From: Phoronis ovalis
Lineage: Eukaryota > Phoronida > Phoronidae
NCBI GenBank assembly: GCA_028565635.1
Contig: JAOXYB010026735.1
Location: 1-15,684 of the forward strand
Direction of reading: 5' to 3'
Length of the DNA: 15,684 nucleotides
This document shows positions 8,901 to 15,684 of this stretch, in pieces. Position 1 is the stretch's first letter. Each line of letters starts with the position of its first letter. The notes below the pieces were generated by a model. The model saw nothing but the letters and a program-made list of their open reading frames with translations. It did not search any database and was not told the DNA's origin. The translations under genes and the position numbers were made by a program.

Positions 8901-11900
8901 GGTAGAGTATAAATCTCCGTTATCCCAGAACCAAGGGTTGTCGCTGCCATATTGTCTTAGTCCAATCCACAAGAGACTAAGAAAACTCTCTCGATTTCTG
9001 AAAAAAAAATGAATCATGATTGCACCTATGAGAAATGAAACCAAACATGATGCACCAACTTTAAGAATGTCTATCACCCGCCAATTACCACATACAATCG
9101 TTTTTACAGATACGGTTCATTGGACACACACCGCCAGTCCGTTTAGTAAAGAGAATTACCAGAAGCACGGACCAAGTTCGTTGAAAATGGACCATAGATC
9201 CGGATGTACCTACAACCCCAGATGAAAATATGCGCATTCAACGAACGAAAGTTCGGGCTCAACGAACAAAGGTCCGTGTTTCTAGTAAATTGTCGTTGCG
9301 AGACGAATTGATAGTGCGTGTCCGGCGAACCATATTCGTGAAAAACGATTGTATGTCCTAATCGATGGATATTTGGCGGCCCTGAACTCTTCCTCAGTGC
9401 GACATTCGAAGGTTTACATGCACGTACGGAAAAGCGTCTAGTTTTTAGTATGATTTGACTTATATTAAATTATTTCCAAACGGTGTTTTAGATTATCTTT
9501 AGACTTACAGCTTATATTCAATAGCTGCATTGGCTATATATTTACAAGTTCAGCATATTCTATTTCGTAATGCGAAAATTATACAGCTTGTCTATTGTAG
9601 GATATATTAATAAGCTCCATATCTTATGACTTTGGCTCTATATCCAGGTCTCATTTGAATTTACACAGTAAAAATGAAATACCCAAATGTTTCATTGATA
9701 AAATCAAGTTCTTTTCGGTCATCAAGAAACAAGACGTGTGAGTCTTTATGTGCGTCATTTCTGCATCGGTGCGGTGTATCATCGGGTCCTTTCTTCTTGT
9801 GCGACCCATAGTAGCAAGAATTTACATTAAATTCCTTTACATAATTGTTTTTGCGAGGGTTTGGACAAGGTTCTGGGGGAACTGAAAATACAAATGGTAC
9901 ATATCTAATTATGAAATTAATTCAAATATGTGCCATCTGTCTAAGGAATTCTAACAGAATTTCTCTTATGCTGGCAAAACATTTGGATTTCGCAGTGGAG
10001 GATATTTTATCTAAAACTACCTGGGCACCTGCAGCAGTATTTAAATCTGACAACAGCGTTCCTATCTTCTAAACAGGCGTTCAGTCGCTTTCAGATGTAA
10101 GCAATTCCGGAGATTTCACTTGTACTTGACTTCTTTTTAATAGATGCTTGTGCACAGATACCATGGTCTAACTGGTGTTTCAGTCTGACTTGCCATTAAA
10201 ATTATCAACAAAGTTAACTTTGTGGGAGGTGACAAATTGCAAGACATTCTTACCAAAGCTAGGAAGAATAAATTGTCATTTCCAGCCACGGTCACCTGGC
10301 GAGCATGTGTCGTTACATTTTTAAATAAATAAATTTATGATATACTATTTTTGATATAATCTATATAGATTACACAGGAGGCCGTATGGATATTATATCA
10401 TAAATTTATTTATTTAAAAATATATATAGGCATGAGTAAATATAAAAACATGCCCACTGGCAATCGCCACAGAACAATTTGAAGTGACAACAAGAAAATC
10501 ATTTGAGGACGGATAACTCACTGGGTACCCAACTGACCTGTTTTAACACATTTGTAATCTACTTCTACCAGGTGCAGATCACCATCCTTGCAGTTGATGT
10601 CCATTTGGAAATCGACAATATTTATGACTTGGTAACAGTAAGTTTGATTTTCACAAACAGTTTCAGCTGTTATTGCTTCTGTACAATGTGTTGTATTATC
10701 TTCGCCGTCATAGCGGACAGATAGCACCGTAATGACGTCATCGTAGAGTTGAGTATCACCGAATTGTTGAGAACCATTGAAGGTGCAGTCAAGTTCAACG
10801 AAGTTAAATTGAAGATAATCCTCGGTATGAATAAAGGCAGTTCTAAAAACTAAAGTTGATAAGGATTAATAAAACGAGTTTCCCTCAGTAATTCGTAACG
10901 TCTTATTTTTCTCGGAGAAGCATCAACTCTGTTACATATAGACAAATAATCGCTAGGCAATGTACCGTGCGTTTAGTGATATAATTTAACAGGTTTTCAT
11001 AACGTGTTTTTGGCAGTGCTATCTCAGCAAAATAGTCAAAAAATGGATTAAATTGTGTCATATTAAAAGTCTATAAATGAGAAGGAAATGTTTGCATATT
11101 TAAATAGAAGTTTTGTATATACTAGTTCGGGTTGATAGCAGCATCATACAGATATACAATAGACAATGTTAACAATTTATTTAAGAACACTCATCAAGTA
11201 AAATGATGCTAACCTGTTGTCCTTCATTACCTGTGTATCTTTTACAAACGAAAGGCATGGTACGCAAGCAACTATCGTCATTCCAGCAACCGGCAGGATA
11301 TCCATTTGTAAGCCATATGTCAGTACATTGTTCCTCTCCCCTCCAGTTATCAGGTTGATTATCACACCATTCTGTTAGAGATGAGTAATGTCTCCCATAA
11401 CAAATAAATCCAACGCTTCTCATTGTTTAACTAGTGATTACTTCGTGACAAAGTTGGATTTATTTAGACTGCATCATACCCCCAAGAGACTAGCCAGTAA
11501 TATATTTTACTTACTCCTATGCACCTCATAATGTATGAATAAAAAAAATAATGATAATTTTGAGAAAAATTTATTAATTGTTCACCATAACATGAAAACT
11601 ACATAGCTACCTAATGTCAGTTGATAAATTTGAAGGAATCACAATATCTAATTTCTGGCAAGTGGCAAACATTTGAATGGGAATTTCACATAACATGGAT
11701 GGGAATCAGCACATGAAGTTGAATTTATTTCAATGTGTTTTCTATTTACGTGTGTTGTCTATATGCCTTCAGGAACACTACATATATTTTGGTTACCATC
11801 AGGGAAAAGTTCTCAGCAGGGCAACATTTTGAACTATCAGTATATATGCATGCATCCCTACTCAGATCTTAATCAACATACTATTTGCATCCATTTAATG

Positions 11901-14335
11901 GGGTCACTGTGTACTATCATCAATGCCACGGGCACACAAATAAAATATGGTATTCTTTCTCGTTAAAATATTTTAAGGGGGGTCGAAAAAAATGGACCCC
12001 AAGCAAGACCTATACTAAAACTGGTACTCTATCCAAGACTGATATTTTTTGACAAAAATGTTTTTATTTTAAGTAAGACCTAAGCCGAAGTTGGTACCCT
12101 ACCCATTTTTCGAACAGCAAAAAAACCCCAAGACTCTCACGTCCCGCGAAAATTAGACCCTAGACAAGATTCGTCATGCAAAACAGACTCTATACAGACT
12201 GATTTCCCTACCCTAAACGCGTAACGTTGCTCCCCGGGGGTGTGATTCCATTCACGAAACAGCTAAATGGGAACGTTTGAGTTCATATGATCGAGATTTA
12301 CAACCGGTGGATTCACCAAATGCATACAGTCAAATAGTCTAATGAAAACATGAATATCAGTAGACATAAAAGTAGACATAAATATTTCTAAAATAATCAT
12401 TCGGAGTAACCGCTCATAAACGGTGAGGATATTATTATAAAAACAACGAAACGTACGCAAGAGAGGAGTTTTAATACTTAAATTGAATATGGACATAAAT
12501 AGATGTTTATGAATTTAAAATATACACACCCGTAAAAACGACTAAAGATCCTCCTGGTCTCATAAAAACATTTTGCGTTAAACGACAATGAACTCCAAGC
12601 CAATACCTATCGGATGCAAAAAGTTCTTTCCCCTGAAATATAAATATGATAATTCGTACACAAATTACCTGTTTAGAACTAAAGCCCTATGGTTCTATGG
12701 AATTATCTCCATTGTATTTAGATTTCATGATGTACACATAGCCTCGGCCAGTAATACTGCCTCTTATCGAATTTGAATAGTTACACTTATTTGACTAATA
12801 AGGATGGTCCTGGTTCACTAGCCTATTTTAGGGGTCAGGGTCTGATGACCACTCCTTCAAATGAGTAAAGCAGTTTAGCACATCTTTTCAAAGAACCTGA
12901 TCATGATTATTCACATATCTCATTATAACAATAATGATAGGAGTGAGTGCATTTTTTACATTATTTGCGCGGACACTCTAAAAAGTAGTGTTTTAAAATC
13001 CGTCTTTTAAGGAAGAGCGCACATAAATTGTTTCATGCGAAATATCTTGTTATAATTACACGACATATACAGCTTTGGTCATATATTTCCATGAACCCCA
13101 CTTGGCAGTAAATACATGACTCCCAAGCCATTTGCTGTCAATACAGAGGGAGTGATTTACTTTGCGAAACAGTTTTTATTTATTTTCAAGTTTTTAGGAA
13201 GTATTAATAGACTAAAAAATAGCCTCGTGTGTTACCTTGGTTTTAATCCACTCATTTTCTTGAGCTTCTTCAGGCACTGCCAAGTCACTTCCGTAGCTTT
13301 TACAGAAACTCCTAGCTTCTTCCCAAGCCAGTGGAGTCTCCACAAAATGGTAAAGAGCTTCGCCAAATGTAGCGTCTGTCACAACACCAGATGAAACTAA
13401 AAAACGTGTTTTGGAAATACAAGTTATCAGCTTCAATATTTTAATGCAAGCAGTTTTTTTTATGTAGATTGACTTGTTCTTCATAGCCTCTTTTGTCTAT
13501 TGCGTTAATGTTATGTGAGATGGGGTAACCGTTTGTAGAGGACTTTAAACTAATTACTAAGGGCTCCGCCCGTCAGGATTATGCCCTGAGCAGGCCCTTG
13601 ACTGGATGTATGTCAGCGTAAAATTTATTCTTAGGTCTGGAAGATAAGTCCATTTTTTCAACAGTGCTGACTAATCTAGAAAAAAGAATTTCACTAGATA
13701 GCCAGGTTTATCGCGAGGCTGAAAATTTAGACGATCAACAATGATAGCGAAGTATTAGGATTATCTAACCTTCTTGGTTACCCTTGGGATTGCTGAATAC
13801 TCCTTCTTAATATTGAGGTATTAACGATTCTCCAATAAAATTTATAATACATATTCATTGTGTGTAGCATTTTAATTTCAACCCTTGGTGCTATAATTTA
13901 AAAAGATTCATCTTTTTGCAAAATGACTCGAAGCCTTTGGCGGCGCATTTCTAAAACCTCAGGATTTTATTTAGGGTTTGTATAATTCCCCAGATTGAAC
14001 TAATAAAGCATTATTATCTCGGGCTACTATTATAATATTTTTCCTATGATTTTCAGATATTTAGATCGGCGCTTTTGTGAATATTTAATATCAAAAGTGT
14101 AATTTATTTGTTATCTTAAATTTTTGAAATTAGAGATACCGATAACTATAATATGCATGTCATTTACTTCTCCTACATGTAGATTAGAATTCTACGGTAA
14201 AAAGTATAATTTGCTATATTGTAAAACCGAATAGCAATTTCTACATAGACATATATACTTACGTGCTTTCTTCATACATCCTGCGAGTACCAGTAGAAAT
14301 GCTACATTCAGTAGAGCACATTTTTCACTTGTCAT
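5916..14335 (-). CDS. Mosaic lectin gene: signal peptide, C-type lectin, SUEL-like, C-type lectin, sushi (10-exon model)
   Basis: This is my spliced model. Exons are 14335-14263, 13396-13236, 12632-12530, 11371-11231, 10849-10538, 9881-9683, 8997-8726, 7597-7409, 6223-6108, and a tentative last exon at 5945-5916. Every exon is bounded by AG and GT on the minus strand and the reading phase carries through all nine junctions, giving 522 codons before the last exon. Domains by residue are signal peptide 1 to about 20, C-type lectin domain 1 about 34-157, SUEL-like domain about 168-262, C-type lectin domain 2 about 269-417, sushi 423-483, and an unrecognised tail 485-522. C-type and SUEL-type lectins bind sugars and sushi modules mediate protein contacts, so a secreted or surface recognition protein is inferred. 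The exact orthologue is not recognised. The model is strong for exons 1-8, good for exon 9 and weak for the 3' end. Confidence 0.87.
6108..6223 (-). CDS. Exon 9: unrecognised C-terminal segment
   Basis: A strong acceptor (gtgcttcttcctatag) precedes an open frame that enters in phase 1, joining exon 8 as Asp484. It encodes residues 485-522 and ends at CAGAAG followed by gttgaa, a weak donor, in phase 0. The segment is mixed acidic and hydrophobic with no cysteine (VAVLGWYDAELLNVFVVYQ in the middle), and I do not recognise a domain. If the weak donor is ignored, the frame runs on for 41 more hydrophobic residues to a stop at 5982, which could act as a membrane anchor. The start of the exon is well supported but its end is not. 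Confidence 0.6.
6433..6508. repeat. Near-perfect 36-bp hairpin with 4-base loop (intron 8)
   Basis: The arms are 6433-6468 and 6473-6508, matching at 30 of 36 positions, with loop AGCG. Both ends read CGTTGTGTCAA and its complement. It lies in intron 8 of the mosaic lectin gene. Related pieces recur downstream, so it is probably a fragment of an interspersed family. Confidence 0.85.
6471..6762. repeat. Dispersed copies of a CGACGTAATATCAACCAA-type motif
   Basis: Direct copies lie at 6471-6498, 6644-6671 and 6737-6762, each of the form (CG)ACGTAA.(T)TCAACCAA..ATCAACGT with a few changes. An inverted piece follows the second copy (6671-6700). The stretch also has a locally higher CpG content than the rest of the window. 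This suggests a degraded foldback or satellite-bearing element. Confidence 0.6.
7147..7221 (+). repeat. Degenerate CA-rich low-complexity tract
   Basis: Imperfect CACA runs interrupted by CACG and AAGCAC fill this part of intron 8. The open plus-strand frame here is a by-product of the repeat. Confidence 0.7.
7409..7597 (-). CDS. Exon 8: sushi/CCP domain
   Basis: A symmetric phase 1-1 exon of 189 bases, the standard arrangement for sushi modules, with acceptor ttcttccttctag and a consensus donor gtaagt. It encodes residues 422-483. The four framework cysteines are at 423, 457, 471 and 483, with C.AP..ENG at the start, C..GY in the middle and the conserved Trp477 in NGKW before the last cysteine. 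Length is normal for the family (about 60 residues). Sushi domains are protein-binding modules of complement regulators, selectins and many invertebrate mosaic proteins. C-type lectin followed by sushi is the order found in selectins, but without an EGF module here. Confidence 0.93.
7598..8725. other. Intron 7, no coding content seen
   Basis: AT-rich intron. Near 8060-8140 it has scattered CTAACC and ACCCTA pieces, and near 7894 GATTCAAACCC resembles a tRNA B box, but no A box or tRNA fold accompanies it. Confidence 0.55.
8726..8997 (-). CDS. Exon 7: C-terminal half of C-type lectin domain 2, calcium site lost
   Basis: The acceptor is an excellent T-run (catttttttttcag) and the donor is AACAC followed by gtacgt, 272 bases, phase 2 to 1. 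It encodes residues 331-420. WIGL lies at 340-343, then WFWDNGD and STW, then a CSALQ segment, and a closing FICEL with Cys415, all in family order. Where EPN or QPD should stand (366-368) the sequence is IPD, and WND is replaced by a stretch around KCMILMQPC. Calcium-dependent sugar binding is therefore unlikely. The frame would stop at a TAG at 8718 if the donor were not used, but the single left-over C joins exon 8 perfectly as Pro421. Confidence 0.88.
9086..9363. repeat. Long imperfect foldback (MITE-like) in intron 6
   Basis: The left arm (about 9086-9196) and right arm (about 9236-9363) are inverted copies. The outer block is identical over 16 bases (9090-9105 with 9341-9356). Further blocks pair around GGTTC..GGACAC and around AAT.AC.AGAA.CACGGACC, then TTCGTTGA near the centre. 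Arms of more than 100 bases with a short centre fit a foldback or MITE. No target-site duplication was identified. The plus-strand frame at 9016-9225 is explained by this element and the complement of exon 7's flank. Confidence 0.7.
9683..9881 (-). CDS. Exon 6: N-terminal half of C-type lectin domain 2
   Basis: This exon lies in a short open frame and was found by splice sites: acceptor gtattttcag, donor ACATTTGG followed by gtattt. It is 199 bases, phase 1 to 2. It encodes residues 265-329. EPCPN with Cys269 and then SCYYG with Cys286 form the extra N-terminal hairpin pair of long-form C-type lectin domains. Cys303 sits where the helix-1 cysteine is expected, and VLFLDDRKELDFI matches the usual L..L....E..FI segment. 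The W..A pattern before Cys303 is not kept. One sequon, NET, lies near the end. The two leftover bases plus the first A of exon 7 make Gly330. Confidence 0.83.
9920..10072 (+). pseudogene. Possible relic of a tyrosine-recombinase retroelement (DIRS/YR type)
   Basis: Antisense to the gene, in intron 5, an open frame ends with AKHLDFAVEDILSKTTW and about 14 more residues to a stop. The pattern helix, then EDIL...W, then a hydrophobic stretch resembles the C-terminal part of tyrosine recombinases carried by DIRS-like elements. The catalytic Arg, His and the FY near the nucleophile are not there, so if real it is dead. The match rests on about 20 residues and could be chance. Confidence 0.27.
10208..10223. 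repeat. 16-bp perfect palindrome
   Basis: ACAAAGTTAACTTTGT reads the same on both strands. It sits in intron 5 and has no evident role. Confidence 0.9.
10317..10421. repeat. Perfect 28-bp inverted repeat with an internal 16-bp palindrome
   Basis: Arms 10317-10344 and 10394-10421 are exact reverse complements, rich in A and T, with a 49-base spacer. Inside the spacer, TAATCTATATAGATTA (10357-10372) is itself a perfect palindrome. The structure lies in intron 5. Confidence 0.92.
10538..10849 (-). CDS. Exon 5: divergent SUEL/galactose-binding (rhamnose-type) lectin domain
   Basis: One symmetric phase 1-1 exon of 312 bases encodes residues 161-263. The acceptor is caactttag and the donor is AACAG followed by gtcagt. 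The fold pattern of the SUEL (Gal_Lectin) family is recognisable: an early LDC, then VITVLSVRYDG, then paired cysteines, and a closing HLVEVDYKCV that matches the family ending K.L.V.Y.C. The family's YGR loop is replaced by YDG and the DPC loop by INC, and six rather than eight cysteines are present. Sugar binding is therefore doubtful. Three N-glycosylation sequons (NGS, NTT, NQT) are present. An alternative acceptor seven bases downstream would break the frame with exon 4. Confidence 0.75.
11231..11371 (-). CDS. Exon 4: C-terminal part of C-type lectin domain 1, QPD/WND type
   Basis: The acceptor is ctcatctctaacag and the chosen donor is ACAG followed by gtaatg, 141 bases, phase 1 to 1. 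It encodes residues 114-159. Visible motifs are QPD at 118-120, EEQC with Cys128, WND at 142-144, Cys147, and a final FVCKR with Cys155. QPD with WND is the known signature of calcium-dependent, galactose-type binding, so this domain is predicted to be active. Cys115 and Cys141 are additional to the canonical four and could pair with Cys94. A second possible donor lies further on (CAACAG followed by gttagc), but it gives phase 0 and does not fit exon 5. Confidence 0.9.
11971..12245 (+). repeat. Degenerate tandem repeat of about 70 bases (intron 3)
   Basis: AAG.AAGACCTA followed by A(A)CTGGTAC.CTA.CCA occurs at 12001-12035 and again at 12071-12105, a 70-base step, with a weaker third copy (TAGACCCTAGACAAGA) near 12156. 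The stretch opens with GGGGTC-loop-GACCCC (11979-12000) and closes with CCCCGGGGG near 12233, giving it GC-rich borders. No coding frame is seen. Confidence 0.6.
12530..12632 (-). CDS. Exon 3: middle of C-type lectin domain 1 (WIGL region)
   Basis: This small exon has a good acceptor (atatttcag) and a donor ACGG followed by gtgtgt. It is 103 bases, entering in phase 0 and leaving in phase 1, exactly what the flanking exons require. It encodes residues 79-112 with YWLGV at 88-92, the family's WIGL motif. The usual F.W.DG stretch after it is poorly kept: VFMRPGGSLVVFT stands where a charged or aromatic segment is normal, and Cys94 is an extra cysteine. The last base plus AA of exon 4 makes Glu113, restoring an EW...QPD context across the junction, which is strong support for the splice. 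Confidence 0.82.
13236..13396 (-). CDS. Exon 2: N-terminal third of C-type lectin domain 1
   Basis: The acceptor is a T-rich tract ending in AG (13397-13398) and the donor is CCAAG followed by gtaaca. The exon is 161 bases, entering in phase 1 and leaving in phase 0. It encodes residues 26-78. The run YHFVETPLAWEEARSFC has the family pattern of an aromatic strand, W..A...C (Cys56, the outer disulfide partner), then a G.DLAVP segment and an E.EWI helix. This is the usual first part of a C-type lectin fold. The expected early Cys-Pro pair of long-form domains is absent, so this is a short-form domain. Confidence 0.88.
13559..13599. repeat. GC-rich hairpin in intron 1
   Basis: An outer AAGGGC/GCCCTT stem (13559-13564 with 13594-13599) encloses an inner TCAGG/CCTGA stem (13573-13577 with 13585-13589). 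It is an isolated GC-rich patch in an AT-rich intron and probably the edge of an interspersed repeat. Confidence 0.55.
14263..14335 (-). CDS. Exon 1: start codon and signal peptide
   Basis: The exon encodes 24 codons plus one base and begins MTSEKCALLNVAFLLVLAGC. A short polar start is followed by a hydrophobic core (about residues 7-19) and a small-residue cleavage region, which is a typical secretory signal. An in-frame TAG lies three codons upstream of the ATG, so this is the first possible start, and position -3 is a purine (G). The 3' border is GCAC followed by the strong donor gtaagt, phase 1. That base plus TT of exon 2 makes a Leu codon. An AG preceded by a T-run at 14350-14352 could be the acceptor of a 5' UTR intron, which cannot be settled from sequence alone. 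Confidence 0.8.
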
Positions 14336-14352
14336 TGCCCCAAACTATACTG

Positions 14353-15684
14353 AAAAATAAGTCACCAAGTAAGAAATCCCTCGGGAAATCCCTATACCTG
14401 AATATATCTGTTACAGTAGACAATATATATGTTTACATAAAATGCAAAAGCAGTATTTCGCAACATTAAAAAACTTGCACGAGATATTTTAAAGCTCGCT
14501 CTTATAAGAGTTTAATTTGCGATACAAAAATTCTCTCATAAATTTGAAAAAATTAAGCCGTGATTTTACATAAAAAATGGAAAAATCTCTTTTACCAGCA
14601 CTCTTGTGCTCGCCAAAATTGAAAGTGCAAATGAATTTATTGATATCCGGCCAAAGAACAAACGTTACATACGTACCTATCTTAGTACATGTACGTATAT
14701 GCTTTAAAATCAATAATTGTCTAACGATGATAAGAGTTTTTATACAAATATTCAGTAGTATCTATATTTTTACGATCAATTGTCTATACTGTCTTCCTAA
14801 CGTGGCATGCAACACTCACATAAGCAACACCTATATTTTACGTCCGACAGATCCTTGTACTAGCATAAATTGCTATAATGCCATACAAAGTAACAGAAGC
14901 GAAAGAGGCTAATAATTTAGTAGACAGTAATATTTTGACAAAATTATTCTGTTCTCATTCACAAAGTTAATTGTTATCTGATCCAGATCCTCTCTGGCAA
15001 AAATCAACAGCCTCTCCATCAGTAAAGTGTCAAGTAGAATTAATAAAATATTAGAGCATGTATTGAAACTGACCCTTTCCGTTTTATATAATAAAAGCTA
15101 GACTAATGTGACTACTAATTCCTCCCCAATTTTCAGCAGTGACATATCATACAAAGTTTAATTACAATAATATTTGTTCTATTAATGGCATGACATTGAT
15201 TGTTTTCCTAACAGGAAAATGTGAATTCCGGGATAACATGCGACCTCCGTACTGTATTCATACAACTCAAACATTCATTAGATTTGTCCAAATAATCTCT
15301 AAAACCATTTAAAAATTACAGTTTACCCCAAGGAGACTGAATGCCTGAAAATAAAAACATTAATGTTACTCCTCCGAGTCATAATGGGGAGTATTCATAG
15401 TCATTATACAGCGAAACAACTGGATACTTGAGCGAGACTTATTCGAGAGCAGCTCTAGAAGAAATTACTTCCTCTGGGAGATATTTTTTGTCATATTGGT
15501 TTACTTTCTTAGAGATGCACGCGAGACAACAATATTTGAGCCTGTAGCGTGATTCACAATGTCCCCCGGGATACTGGCCCCTAAATCATTGGTATAATTT
15601 TGACTCCTTTTCTAGATGTTTATGGTCAATATTATTAACATTGTGCGTGAAGGGTGATCGAATGTGTTATTTTTATGACATTAT
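14353..15684. other. Upstream of the mosaic lectin gene, no convincing gene
   Basis: The open frames at 14489-14713 and 14577-14912 overlap on opposite strands, have no motif and match AT-rich background. A T-rich acceptor at 15345-15346 followed by eight codons and a stop (15344-15316, minus strand) could be the last exon of another gene to the right, but it is too short to assert. Confidence 0.5.
14499..14510 (-). promoter_or_regulatory. Weak TATA-box candidate upstream of the mosaic lectin gene
   Basis: CTCTTATAAGAG is a 12-bp palindrome containing TTATAAG, about 165 bases before the ATG. A second TATATAT run lies about 90 bases before the ATG (near 14425-14432). In sequence this rich in A and T such matches are common, so neither is firm. 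Confidence 0.2.

Noticed and set aside
9016-9225. Plus-strand open frame
   Set aside because: It falls in the left arm of the intron 6 foldback and has no protein motif.
13116-13394. 92-codon plus-strand frame
   Set aside because: It is the antisense shadow of exon 2 of the lectin gene.
14577-14912. 111-codon plus-strand frame
   Set aside because: It overlaps another frame on the opposite strand, has scattered cysteines without a pattern, and no domain, signal or splice context.
15316-15344. Possible short terminal exon of a gene to the right (minus strand)
   Set aside because: A T-rich acceptor followed by eight codons and a stop is not enough; no partner exon is in the window.

Overview
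The window looks like nuclear DNA of an invertebrate animal, most likely a bivalve or another mollusc. Genes are split into short exons by AT-rich introns with GT-AG borders. The coding exons carry lectin and sushi modules typical of large molluscan immune-lectin families. The rest holds a LINE tail ending in repeated AATC, a rolling-circle-like element with tandem repeats, and several foldbacks. No rRNA, tRNA, CRISPR or bacterial-type operon is visible. The organism is inferred from style and could be another lophotrochozoan.

The main content is one multi-exon minus-strand gene from 14335 down to about 5916. I rebuilt it by hand from splice sites, and nine exons join with consistent phases (1,0,1,1,1,2,1,1,0) into 522 codons before a short, uncertain last exon. 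The predicted order is signal peptide, C-type lectin domain 1 (QPD and WND kept), a divergent SUEL/galactose-binding (rhamnose-type) lectin domain, C-type lectin domain 2 (calcium-site motifs lost), a sushi/CCP domain, and an unrecognised tail. Several exons are easy to miss because they lie in short open frames (14263-14335, 12530-12632, 9683-9881). The product would be a secreted or surface mosaic lectin.

At the left edge, 403-487 on the minus strand is the signal-peptide exon of a second gene, whose body lies mostly or wholly outside the window. It has the same orientation and the same phase-1 first intron as the main gene. Between the two genes (488-5900) there is a pearl/HINE-like element (about 943-1527), about 3 kb of AT-rich sequence with no recognised gene, a weak plus-strand candidate for a small secreted peptide (4587-4766), and a 5'-truncated LINE 3' end (about 5330-5597).

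The introns carry most of the remaining structure: a 36-bp hairpin plus dispersed copies in intron 8, a long imperfect foldback in intron 6, a perfect 28-bp inverted repeat and a possible tyrosine-recombinase relic in intron 5, a roughly 70-bp degenerate tandem repeat in intron 3, and a GC-rich hairpin in intron 1 or just upstream of exon 2. From 14336 to the right end I find upstream sequence with weak promoter candidates and no convincing gene.
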